From SHVO01 sp050250575 (lineage in GTDB: Bacteria > Pseudomonadota > Alphaproteobacteria > Rhodospirillales > Rhodospirillaceae): a stretch of DNA of 64,000 nt. The stretch is from the NCBI GenBank assembly GCA_050250575.1, contig JBFWOJ010000010.1, positions 82,398 to 146,397 on the forward strand, given 5' to 3'. Positions 34,287 to 42,281 of this stretch are shown here, piece by piece. Numbering within the stretch: position 1 is the first letter of the stretch; each line of letters begins with the position of its first letter. Below the pieces are notes generated by a model. The model ran no database searches. It was given only the letters and a program-made list of their open reading frames with translations, and was not told the DNA's origin. The translations under genes and the position numbers were made by a program.

Positions 34287-35281
34287 CCAAAGCCATCCTC
34301 GTCCAGAATTACGGCGGCCCTGAAGTCATGAAACTCACCGAGGTGCCGGTCGGTGATCCGGGACCCGGCGAAATTCGCATCGCGCAGACATATGCGGGCG
34401 TAAACTACATCGACACCTACCATCGCACCGGCCTCTACAAGCTGCCGCCAAGCGTCAAGGGCATGGGCGATATCGCGATGATTCCCGGCTCGGAGGGGGC
34501 GGGCAAAGTGGCCGCGGTCGGGCCCGGGGTGAACGATTTTAAGGTCGGCGACCGCGTGGCCTACGGTTTCGGCCCAGTCGGCGGATATGCAGCGGAGCGA
34601 CTGTTTCCCGCCGAGAAAGCGGTAAAAATTCCCGACGGTATCTCTGATGAACAGGCGGCGGCGATGATGCTGCGCGGTCTGACGGTGTGGTACCTTCTCT
34701 ACGAACTGCGTCCCATCAAAGCCGGTGAGACCGTTGTATGCCACGCCGCCGCCGGCGGGATCGGGCTGATCCTCGCGCAATGGGCCAAGCACCTCGGCAT
34801 CGACGTGATCGGTACAGTGGGCTCGGAAGAAAAAGCCAAGCTCGCCAAGGACGCGGGCTGCAGGCACGTCATTCTTTACAAGAGCGAGGATTGGGTCGCG
34901 AAGGTGAAAGAACTCACCGGCGGTAAAGGCGTGTCGGTTGTGTTCGACGGCGTCGGCAAGGATACTTTTGCGAAGTCGCTCGACTGTTTGATGCCGCGCG
35001 GGCTGGCGGTCGCCTTCGGAAACGCATCCGGCCCGGCGCCGGCCATCGATCCGCTTCAGCTCGCGGCGCGGGGCTCGCTGATGATGACGCGGCCGCGCCT
35101 GGGTGATTTCGTCGCCACCCGTGCTGATCTCCTGCGCGGCTGCGAGGCCTTGTTCGCCGTCGTGAAGTCGGGTGCGGTGAAAATCGATATCGGCCAGACG
35201 TTCGCGCTTGCGGACGCCGCGAAAGCCCACATCGCGCTGGAATCCCGGCAGACGACGGGGTCGACGGTCCTAAGGATCTAG
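34283..35281 (+). CDS. NADPH:quinone oxidoreductase (zinc-independent alcohol dehydrogenase family)
   Basis: A 332-residue MDR-type reductase. The start MTKAILVQNYGGPEVMKLTEVPVGDPGPGE and the quinone-reductase signature IPGSEGAGKVAAVGPGVNDFKVGDRVAY are typical, and HAAAGGIGLILAQWAKHLG is the NADP-binding loop. Zinc-binding residues of true alcohol dehydrogenases are absent. Converges on rho with a 14-bp gap. Confidence 0.92.
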   Translation: MTKAILVQNYGGPEVMKLTEVPVGDPGPGEIRIAQTYAGVNYIDTYHRTGLYKLPPSVKGMGDIAMIPGSEGAGKVAAVGPGVNDFKVGDRVAYGFGPVGGYAAERLFPAEKAVKIPDGISDEQAAAMMLRGLTVWYLLYELRPIKAGETVVCHAAAGGIGLILAQWAKHLGIDVIGTVGSEEKAKLAKDAGCRHVILYKSEDWVAKVKELTGGKGVSVVFDGVGKDTFAKSLDCLMPRGLAVAFGNASGPAPAIDPLQLAARGSLMMTRPRLGDFVATRADLLRGCEALFAVVKSGAVKIDIGQTFALADAAKAHIALESRQTTGSTVLRI

Positions 35282-35295
35282 GGACCTTCCTCGAA

Positions 35296-36558
35296 CTATT
35301 TGTTCATCCGGTCGAAGAAATCGTTGTTGTTCTTCGAATCGCGGAGCTTGTCGAGCAGGAACTCCATGCCGTCCTGCGTGCCCATCGGATCCAGGATACG
35401 GCGCAGCACCCACATCTTCGACAGCGTGCCTTGGTTGACGAGCAGTTCTTCCTTGCGGGTGCCCGACTTGGTGATGTCGATGGCCGGGAAGACGCGCTTG
35501 TCGGAGAGTTTGCGATCAAGGACGATTTCCGAGTTTCCGGTGCCCTTGAACTCTTCGAAAATCACTTCGTCCATGCGGCTGCCGGTGTCGATCAGCGCGG
35601 TCGCAATGATGGTCAGCGAGCCGCCTTCCTCGATATTGCGCGCGGCGCCGAAGAAGCGCTTGGGCCGTTGTAAAGCGTTCGCATCGACGCCGCCGGTGAG
35701 CACCTTGCCCGAGGACGGGACGACGGTGTTGTAGGCGCGGGCGAGACGCGTGATGGAATCGAGCAGGATCACCACATCGCGCTTGTGTTCGACCAGACGC
35801 TTGGCCTTTTCGATCACCATTTCCGCGACCTGCACGTGCCGCGAGGCCGGCTCATCGAACGTCGAGCTGACCACTTCGCCCTTCACGGTGCGGTCCATGT
35901 CGGTGACTTCTTCCGGGCGTTCGTCGATCAAGAGCACGATCAGGTAAACTTCCGGGTGATTGGCTGCGATGGCATTGGCGATGCTCTGCAGCATGATCGT
36001 CTTGCCGGTGCGCGGCTGGGCCGTGATCAGCGCACGCTGACCTTTGCCCAGCGGCGAGACCAGCTCGATCACGCGGCCGGTCAAATCCTTGTTCTTGGTA
36101 TCCTTCTGCTCGACCTCCATCGACAATTTCTCGTCGGGATAGAGCGGCGTCAGGTTGTCGAAATTGATGCGGTGACGGACGTTGTCCGGATCCTCAAAAT
36201 TGACACGGTCCACCTTCAGAAGCGCGAAATAGCGTTCTCCATCCTTCGGCGCCCGGATCTGCCCTTCCACGGTATCGCCGGTGCGCAGACCGAAGCGACG
36301 CACCTGGCTCGGCGATACATAGATGTCGTCCGGGCCCGGCAGGTAATTCGCCTCCGGCGAGCGCAGGAAGCCGAAGCCGTCCTGCAGGATTTCCAACACG
36401 CCGTCGCCGTCGATGGCCGTGTCCTTCTCGGCGAGGCTTTTGAGGATCGCAAACATGAGATCCTGGCGCCGCAAGTTGGACGCGTTTTCGATGCCGTATT
36501 CCTCCGCGAAGCTGAGCAGTTCGGCGGGCGATTTGCGCTTCAATTCCTGAAGATGCAT
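35296..36558 (-). CDS. rho: Transcription termination factor Rho
   Basis: RNA-dependent ATPase that ends transcription. The 420-residue product has the N-terminal helical domain (LQELKRKSPAELLSFAEEYGIENAS), the RNA-binding cold-shock domain with DGFGFLRSPEANYLPGPDDIYVSPSQVRRFGLRTGDTVEG, the P-loop in ITAQPRTGKTIMLQSIANAI, and SITRLARAYNTVVPSSGKVLTGGVD. Full length and intact. Its start borders the origin-candidate gap. Confidence 0.98.
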   Translation of the reverse strand: MHLQELKRKSPAELLSFAEEYGIENASNLRRQDLMFAILKSLAEKDTAIDGDGVLEILQDGFGFLRSPEANYLPGPDDIYVSPSQVRRFGLRTGDTVEGQIRAPKDGERYFALLKVDRVNFEDPDNVRHRINFDNLTPLYPDEKLSMEVEQKDTKNKDLTGRVIELVSPLGKGQRALITAQPRTGKTIMLQSIANAIAANHPEVYLIVLLIDERPEEVTDMDRTVKGEVVSSTFDEPASRHVQVAEMVIEKAKRLVEHKRDVVILLDSITRLARAYNTVVPSSGKVLTGGVDANALQRPKRFFGAARNIEEGGSLTIIATALIDTGSRMDEVIFEEFKGTGNSEIVLDRKLSDKRVFPAIDITKSGTRKEELLVNQGTLSKMWVLRRILDPMGTQDGMEFLLDKLRDSKNNNDFFDRMNK

Positions 36559-37185
36559 GGGTGCTGAAAATTCTTGAGGGTGGACGGAGGATTAACGCGG
36601 GAAGGTGGAGGGATGTTTTGGAGAGGGCCGGTCGCGAAACACGAGCTTAAGTTTGAGCGCGACGGGGGCGATTTGGGAATTCGAGACGGCGGAGCGCCCC
36701 GTTCTGATGGTGCAAGCGATACCTGATGGCGGCCCGCCGAGTCAATGTTTGAATTCAGGCAAAGGCCTATCAGGTAAGGAAAACAATCCACCCTTATCCT
36801 TTAAAGAGCTTAGGTGAAGGATGAAGGTTGGGCCTGTGAGTCACGAGAATCCTAGGACTTCAAATTCCATCCGGCGACGTGTGCACATTTGAAGACAAGA
36901 AATGTCCCGGTGTGGAAATCTGAATGAAACCGGCTTTCGGACGGCGTGCCGAGCGAAATGTCAAAATCGTGGAAAACGGGTATTGTGACAGTTGGCGGGC
37001 GTCATCCACCGAATTCACAGTGTTCCGCACAGCCATGACACCTGTTCGCAAGACTGCCCGTCGATTCCCCTGCTGCGTGCACGCTTTGATGACCCATGCT
37101 GCTAAGCCCCGCCTTATCCCCGAAAAAGATTCTTATCCCGGTGGCCTGTGAGTATTGATTTTTGTCTCAACGGAGCCTTGTTCCG
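36559..37185. other. Candidate chromosomal replication origin (oriC) region
   Basis: The largest gap in the window, 627 bp, where strand use switches from mostly minus (parB to rho) to plus (ppsR onward). It holds words that match the DnaA box at seven of nine positions: TGTGGAAAT (36911), CGTGGAAAA (36968), TCATCCACC (37002), GAATTCACA (37011, allowing N at position 5) and TTATCCCCG (37114). TTATCCCGG (37133) matches at six. It also holds an 8-bp inverted repeat and five GANTC sites. The right flank ppsR-maf-aroE-coaE-dnaQ-secB matches, from memory, the genes beside the Caulobacter and Rickettsia origins. No perfect DnaA box and no TTAA-N7-TTAA CtrA site is seen. No gene is supported inside. 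Confidence 0.55.
36720..36776. repeat. 8-bp inverted repeat in the origin-candidate region
   Basis: TACCTGAT (36720-36727) and ATCAGGTA (36769-36776) are perfect inverted copies separated by 41 bp. The spacing is long for an operator and short for a mobile-element relic; a looped DNA structure or two half-sites of one protein are possible. Confidence 0.4.
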
Positions 37186-38013
37186 GTGATCGACCGCGCT
37201 CCCTATAACCTCCATCTCGTCTCCGATTCGTCCGGCGAGACCGTCACGAACATCGCTCGCGCCTGCCTTGTTCAGTACGAGAATGTCCAGGTCACCGAAC
37301 ATTTTTGGTGGCTGGTGCGTACGCCCGGCCAGATGAACCGTGTCATCGAAGGGATTCGCAGTGCGCCGGGGCTGGTGATCTTCACACTGCTCGATGGGAA
37401 GATCCGCGGCCTGCTCGAGCAGGCGTGCCGCGACATGAAGATCTCCTACGTCTCGGCGCTCGACCCCGTGATGGGCGCCCTTTCCCAGTTCTTCGAGCGC
37501 CGTGCGGGCGCCGAAATCGGCCGCCAGCATGCGCTCGACGATGAGTATTTTCACCGTATCGATGCCATGCACTTCGCCGTTGCCCACGACGATGGTCAGT
37601 CCATGTCCTCGATGCTTGAGGCTGATGTCATCCTGATTGGCGTCTCGCGCACGTCAAAGACACCGACCTGTATGTATCTCGCCAACCGCGGTATCAAAGC
37701 CGGGAATATCCCCTTGGTGCCCAACGTGCCGCTGGCGCCCGACGTCATCGCCGCCAAAAAGCCGCTGATCGTCGGTTTGACTCGTGAGCCGAAGAGTCTT
37801 TCGGATATCCGCCAAAGCCGCCTGCGCATCATGAACGAGGACCGCAGCGAGGGTTATGCCGATCTCGAAACCGTGCGCGAGGAGATCGCCGAATCCCGCC
37901 GGCTGTTCGCCAAGCATGGCTGGCCGGTGATCGACGTCACGCGGCGCTCGATCGAAGAAACCGCCGCGACCATCATTCAGCTCTACACCCAGCGTCAGTC
38001 CGCAGCGTCATGA
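37186..38013 (+). CDS. ppsR: PEP synthase/pyruvate phosphate dikinase regulatory kinase-phosphorylase (DUF299)
   Basis: Bifunctional regulator that phosphorylates, with ADP, and dephosphorylates the dikinase or PEP synthase. The 275-residue product starts with the conserved YNLHLVSDSSGETVTNIARACLVQYENV and has the P-loop-like GVSRTSKTPTCMYLANRGIKAGNIPLVP. I prefer GTG 37186, with GGAG 10 nt upstream and only a few residues before the conserved start; TTG 37162 would add eight residues and has no RBS. It heads a run of four genes with 4-bp overlaps (ppsR-maf-aroE-coaE). Confidence 0.9.
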   Translation: MIDRAPYNLHLVSDSSGETVTNIARACLVQYENVQVTEHFWWLVRTPGQMNRVIEGIRSAPGLVIFTLLDGKIRGLLEQACRDMKISYVSALDPVMGALSQFFERRAGAEIGRQHALDDEYFHRIDAMHFAVAHDDGQSMSSMLEADVILIGVSRTSKTPTCMYLANRGIKAGNIPLVPNVPLAPDVIAAKKPLIVGLTREPKSLSDIRQSRLRIMNEDRSEGYADLETVREEIAESRRLFAKHGWPVIDVTRRSIEETAATIIQLYTQRQSAAS

Positions 38014-38618
38014 ATCCCGCCCCGCGCCTTTTGATCCTCGCCTCGGCCAGCAAGAGCCGCGCAAACCTGATGCGCGCTGCGGGCCTTTCGTTTGAAGTGG
38101 TGCCGGCGCACGTCGATGAAGATTCGATCAAGCTTGCGATGAAGGCCGAAGGCGCGTCGGCCGCCGATTGCGCCGTCGCGCTCGCCGAATTCAAGGCGGG
38201 CACTATCTCCCAGCGCTATCCGGAAGCCTTGGTGATCGGGGCCGATCAAATGCTGGAGTGCGAGGGGGTTTGGTTCGACAAACCGACAGATATGGCCGGA
38301 GCGCGCAATCACCTCGTGACCCTCCGCGGCAAGACGCACACCTTGTCGAACAGCGCGGCAGTGGCTTTGAACGGCTCGCCCATCTGGCATCACACGTCGG
38401 TCGCACGCCTGACCATGCGCGACTTCAGCGATGCGTTCCTCGATGAGTACCTCGGCGCCGTCGGACCGGCGGCGACGTCATCGGTCGGTGCCTATCAGCT
38501 CGAGGGCCGCGGGGCGCAGCTATTCAGTAAGGTGGACGGCGACTTCTTCACGATCCTCGGCCTGCAAGTGCTCGATGTGCTGGCTTTTCTGCGCGAGCAC
38601 CGGATGGTGGGGATATGA
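38010..38618 (+). CDS. Maf family nucleotide pyrophosphatase
   Basis: A 202-residue Maf protein; family members hydrolyse nonstandard or modified nucleoside triphosphates and can affect septum formation. The start LLILASASKSRANLMRAAGLSFEVVPAHVDE, the GADQML segment near residue 75 and the C-terminal GAYQLEGRGAQLFSKVDGDFFTILGL are characteristic. It overlaps both ppsR and aroE by 4 bp. Confidence 0.94.
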   Translation: MNPAPRLLILASASKSRANLMRAAGLSFEVVPAHVDEDSIKLAMKAEGASAADCAVALAEFKAGTISQRYPEALVIGADQMLECEGVWFDKPTDMAGARNHLVTLRGKTHTLSNSAAVALNGSPIWHHTSVARLTMRDFSDAFLDEYLGAVGPAATSSVGAYQLEGRGAQLFSKVDGDFFTILGLQVLDVLAFLREHRMVGI

Positions 38619-39442
38619 AACCGGCCAAAGCAGGGGTCATGGGGTGGCCGGTCGATCATTCGCGCTCGCCGGCGCTGCATGACTTTTGGCTGAAGGCATA
38701 CGGCGTGCAAGGCAGTTACGTCCGTCTGCCTGTGCCGCCGGAGAGCCTCGGCCAGGCGCTCGGCGAGCTGCACGAAAAAGGTTTTTCGGGGGTGAACCTC
38801 ACGGTTCCCCATAAAGAGGCCGCGCTCGCCTTCCTGGACGGCATCACCAACGAGGCCAAAGCGATCGGCGCCGTGAACACCGTCTTTCTCACCGCGGAAG
38901 GCAAACTCCTCGGCACCAACACCGACGGCTACGGCTTCATCACCAGCCTGACCACGGGTGCACCAAACTGGCGGCCCGACGCGGGGCCCGCGGTCGTTCT
39001 TGGCGCCGGCGGTGCGGCGCGCGCGGTGTGTCACGCGTTGCAGAGCGCCGGCGTGCGCCAGATTCGTGTGATCAACCGCACCCTTGCCCGCGCCGAGGGT
39101 CTTGCCATGGCCATGGGGCCGCGGCTTGTGCCGTTGCCGTGGGATGAGGCCAAGACCGCGCTCAAGGATGCAGCGCTGCTTGTGAACACTACGATCCTCG
39201 GCATGAAAGGCCAGCCGCCGCTCGATCTCGACCTCGCACCGCTGCCGACGAGCGCCGTGGTCAACGACATCGTTTACGTCCCGCTTCAGACGCCCCTTCT
39301 CGCGAGCGCGAAGAACCGTGGCAATACCGTCGTCGACGGGCTTGGCATGCTGCTTTATCAGGCGCAGCCTGCCTTTGCCGGCTGGTTCGGCGTGCGGCCG
39401 GAAGTGACGCCCGAACTGCGGGCCCGCGTGTTGGCGGCATGA
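38615..39442 (+). CDS. aroE: Shikimate dehydrogenase
   Basis: Reduces 3-dehydroshikimate with NADPH in the aromatic pathway. The 275-residue product carries GWPVDHSRSPALHDFWLKAYG, the catalytic lysine in NLTVPHKEAALAFLD, NTDGYGF, and the NADP-binding VLGAGGAARAVCHAL. Full length. It overlaps maf upstream and coaE downstream by 4 bp each. Confidence 0.96.
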   Translation: MKPAKAGVMGWPVDHSRSPALHDFWLKAYGVQGSYVRLPVPPESLGQALGELHEKGFSGVNLTVPHKEAALAFLDGITNEAKAIGAVNTVFLTAEGKLLGTNTDGYGFITSLTTGAPNWRPDAGPAVVLGAGGAARAVCHALQSAGVRQIRVINRTLARAEGLAMAMGPRLVPLPWDEAKTALKDAALLVNTTILGMKGQPPLDLDLAPLPTSAVVNDIVYVPLQTPLLASAKNRGNTVVDGLGMLLYQAQPAFAGWFGVRPEVTPELRARVLAA

Positions 39443-40083
39443 AGCGCGGCGTTCGCAAAATTCGCCCGCGGCGCTGGCCGGCGCGCATCATTGCCCTGAC
39501 CGGCTCGATCGCCATGGGCAAGTCGACCGCGACGCACTTTCTCGCCCGCGCCGGGATTCCCGTCTTCAGCGCCGACGCGGCTGTCCACACCCTCCTCGGT
39601 CCGCGAGGCCTCGCCGTCGGCCCCGTGAGCGAAAAATTCGCCGGTGTAAAAAAGGACGACGCCATCGACCGTGCGGCGCTGGGCAAGGCCGTCTTCGCAA
39701 AGCCGCAGGATCTCGCCGCCCTGGAAGCGATCCTTCATCCGATGGTGAAGAAAAAGCGCGCCCATTTCTTTCTGGCCGCCGCGCTCGCGGGTCAACCCGT
39801 CGTGGCCGTGGAGATCCCGCTCCTGTTCGAAACGCCGCAGCACGAGAGCTTCGATATGGTCATCGTGGTTTCCGCGCCGGCGTTCCTGCAACGGCAGCGT
39901 GCACTGCGCCGCCCGGGGATGACGGAAGCGCGGCTCAAAGCCATCCTCGCACGGCAGATGCCCGATGCGCAGAAGCGGCGCCTCGCCGATGCCGTCATTC
40001 CGTCAGGCCTCGGCAAGCGCGAGACCTTGCGCCGTCTGAACCGATCGCTCAAAGTACATCTCGCGTTGGGGAAGAGACTTTAG
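39439..40083 (+). CDS. coaE: Dephospho-CoA kinase
   Basis: Last step of coenzyme A synthesis. The 214-residue product has a P-loop LTGSIAMGKSTATHFLARAGIPVFSADA, HPMVKKKRAHFFL, the lid-region ETPQHESFDMVIVVSAPAFLQRQRALRRPGMTEARLKAILARQMPD, and the usual length. The N-terminal 15 residues are basic. dnaQ begins 2 bp after its stop. Confidence 0.95.
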   Translation: MKRGVRKIRPRRWPARIIALTGSIAMGKSTATHFLARAGIPVFSADAAVHTLLGPRGLAVGPVSEKFAGVKKDDAIDRAALGKAVFAKPQDLAALEAILHPMVKKKRAHFFLAAALAGQPVVAVEIPLLFETPQHESFDMVIVVSAPAFLQRQRALRRPGMTEARLKAILARQMPDAQKRRLADAVIPSGLGKRETLRRLNRSLKVHLALGKRL

Positions 40084-40085
40084 AT

Positions 40086-40778
40086 ATGCGCGAGATCGTT
40101 CTGGATACGGAAACCACCGGGCTCGACCCCTTGAGTGGTCACCGCGTGGTGGAGATTGGCTGTATCGAGCTCGTCAACCACATGCCGACGGGCAACGAGT
40201 TTCACATCTATCTCAATCCCGAGCGCGACATGCCGGCGGAAGCCGAAGCTGTGCACGGCCTTTCGACCGCGTTTCTCGCGGATAAGCCGGTGTTCTCGTC
40301 GCTGGCGGACGATCTTCTGGGATTCATCGGCAATTCTCCGATCATCGCGCACAATGCCGGTTTCGACGTCGGCTTCCTGAATGCGGAGCTTCGGCGCATC
40401 GGCAAACTGCCCCTGGCCTCCGAGCGCACCATCGATACCGTGGTGCTTGCCCGCCGCAAATTTCCAGGTGCCCAGGCCAGCCTCGACGCCCTATGCCGGC
40501 GCTTCCAAATCGACCTATCGGAGCGCGGCAAACACGGCGCTCTTCTGGACGCGAAGCTGCTGGCGAAGGTCTATCTCGAGCTCGTTGGCGGGCGTGAACC
40601 CGGACTCGCCCTCGCCGCCGGTGAGACCTCCATCCAGGTCAGCGTCGCGGACATCCAGACGCGCGAATCACGCGCACCCCGGCCCCATGAAGCCAGCGCG
40701 GACGAACTGGCGGCCCACGCCGCCTTTGTCGCGAAACTCAAGAATCCAATCTGGCTGAGAGAGCCGAACCCGGCTTAA
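40086..40778 (+). CDS. dnaQ: DNA polymerase III epsilon subunit (proofreading exonuclease)
   Basis: The 3'-5' exonuclease of the replicase. The 230-residue product shows the three DEDDh motifs: IVLDTETTGLDP (Exo I), HNAGFDVGFLNAEL (Exo II) and HGALLDAKLLAKVYLEL (Exo III), with the catalytic histidine present. The tail (VADIQTRESRAPRPHEASADELAAHAAFV) matches the alphaproteobacterial form. Ends the ppsR run and converges on secB with a 9-bp gap. Confidence 0.96.
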   Translation: MREIVLDTETTGLDPLSGHRVVEIGCIELVNHMPTGNEFHIYLNPERDMPAEAEAVHGLSTAFLADKPVFSSLADDLLGFIGNSPIIAHNAGFDVGFLNAELRRIGKLPLASERTIDTVVLARRKFPGAQASLDALCRRFQIDLSERGKHGALLDAKLLAKVYLELVGGREPGLALAAGETSIQVSVADIQTRESRAPRPHEASADELAAHAAFVAKLKNPIWLREPNPA

Positions 40779-40787
40779 CCCTTCCGC

Positions 40788-41309
40788 CTAGTGCACAGCC
40801 GGCTGTGGCTGCGGCTGCGCCTGGCCCGGGATGCCCCACTTCTGGCGATAGAGCAGGGCGAAGTCGACGATCTGGAGCTGGAGCGGCGGAAAGCCGCCGT
40901 GTCCGGTCGCGTCCGAAACGATCTGGCGGGCGAACGGGAAAAGCTGGCGCGGAATCTCGATCATAAGCAGCGGATGGATATGTTCTTCCGCCACGATCTG
41001 CTTGTTCACCTCGACCGCCGCGCAATACGTCAGCTCCAGGATGAAGGCCTTGCGCGACTGCAGCGTCGCTTCCAGATGGATCGTCAGGCTCACTTCATAG
41101 GCCGTTTCGTTGAGCGGCCGGGCGGCGACGTCGATGCTGATGGGAATTTCCGGCGCTTCCTGCTGAAGCTGAGCGTAGATCTCCGGCGCGCCGGGGACTT
41201 CGAAGGAAAGGTCCTTGATATACTGACCGGCGATGCGGATCGGGGCGAGCGGCGGCGGCTGATCTCCGCTGGCTGCGGAATCCGGGGGAAGATCGCTCGT
41301 CTCGCTCAT
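40788..41309 (-). CDS. secB: Protein-export chaperone SecB
   Basis: Holds preproteins unfolded for the SecA translocase. The 173-residue product has the family core: PIRIAGQYIKDLSFEVPGAPEIYAQLQQEAPEIPISIDVAARPLNETAYEVSLTIHLEA, the ELTYCAAVEV strand, and the C-terminal FARQIVSDATGHGGFPPLQLQIVDFALLYRQK. ATG 41309 is chosen because the extra 15 residues from 41354 have no family match. It sits between dnaQ and the Tim44-like gene, as in relatives. Confidence 0.95.
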   Translation of the reverse strand: MSETSDLPPDSAASGDQPPPLAPIRIAGQYIKDLSFEVPGAPEIYAQLQQEAPEIPISIDVAARPLNETAYEVSLTIHLEATLQSRKAFILELTYCAAVEVNKQIVAEEHIHPLLMIEIPRQLFPFARQIVSDATGHGGFPPLQLQIVDFALLYRQKWGIPGQAQPQPQPAVH

Positions 41310-41567
41310 GCTGGTCTCCGTTATCAGCGCGAGTATCCGCGCAGGCCGGGGCACGTAACACGCTTCCGCACGCCAGACAAGCAGCGCTTACAAGTACTTG
41401 CGCGGACACCAGGAAGCTTTGGTCCTGCAAGAATTTGAGGCCTCGTTCGCTTGCCCTTTATCATCGGTGAGCCTATTTTTGGTGGATGGCCGACGTCCAA
41501 AGCTCGGCTGGCTGATCCAGCCGAGATTCTCCTTGGGGGCTACCTCCAACCAAGCGGCGGCGACACG

Positions 41568-42263
41568 ATGGAAGGCTTTCAGTTTATCGACATCATAATC
41601 CTCGCGATGGTTGCGGGATTTATCGTGCTGCGCCTGCGGAGCGTCCTCGGGCGCCGTACCGGGCATGAGCCGCACCGCGACGGCCGCCCGGAAGAAGGCT
41701 ATGCGCGTGGACCGGCGGCTTCTCCCGATAACGTTGTCACGCTGCCGAACAATACGCAGCGCCGTTCGCGCGAAGGCTCCCTCGATATCGAACCTGCCTT
41801 CCAGGGCACACCGATGGAAGCCGGGCTCGTCCAGATCAAGATGGCCGATCCGTCTTTCAGCGTCGGACGCTTCCTGGAAGGCGCGGCGAAAGCCTTCGAG
41901 ATGATCGTGGCCGCCTATGCGCGCAATGATACCGACACCTTGAAGCCCTTGCTCAGCCCTGAGGTCTATGCCCAATTCGCTTCGGCGATTCAGGAGCGCG
42001 AAGAGCGCGGCGAGACCATGGAGACCGAGCTTGTCGTCCTGAAGCCGCCCAAGGTCGAAGCGATCTCGGTCGAAGGCGTGCGCGCGACCATTGATGTCCG
42101 TTTCCAGAGCGAACAGGTCAATGTGATCAAGAATCGCTCCGGCGAGATCATCGAAGGCGACCGTGAGCATGTCGACAGCGTCACCGACGTCTGGACCTTC
42201 GCGCGCGATCTCTCCAGCCGCGATCCTAATTGGATCCTCGTCGCCACCCGGAGCGTTGAATAA
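41568..42263 (+). CDS. Tim44/TimA-like domain membrane protein
   Basis: A 231-residue protein with one N-terminal membrane segment (FIDIIILAMVAGFIVLRLRSVLG), an acidic/arginine-rich linker, and a C-terminal Tim44-like domain (DPSFSVGRFLEGAAKAFEMIVAAYARNDTDTLKPLLSPEVYAQFASAIQEREERG). The mitochondrial relative tethers the import motor; in bacteria the role (TimA) is not settled. ATG 41568 is preferred over the upstream in-frame start at 41451, which adds residues without resemblance. Confidence 0.88.
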   Translation: MEGFQFIDIIILAMVAGFIVLRLRSVLGRRTGHEPHRDGRPEEGYARGPAASPDNVVTLPNNTQRRSREGSLDIEPAFQGTPMEAGLVQIKMADPSFSVGRFLEGAAKAFEMIVAAYARNDTDTLKPLLSPEVYAQFASAIQEREERGETMETELVVLKPPKVEAISVEGVRATIDVRFQSEQVNVIKNRSGEIIEGDREHVDSVTDVWTFARDLSSRDPNWILVATRSVE

Positions 42264-42281
42264 GCTTCCGAATGTCGTCTC

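Noticed and set aside
36592..36806. CtrA-type sites (TTAA-N7-TTAA) in the origin candidate
   Set aside because: TTAA words occur at about 36592 and 36801, but none has a second half at the right distance.
36605..37151. Short reading frames inside the rho-ppsR gap
   Set aside because: All are under 85 residues, overlap each other on both strands, and lack domain or RBS support.
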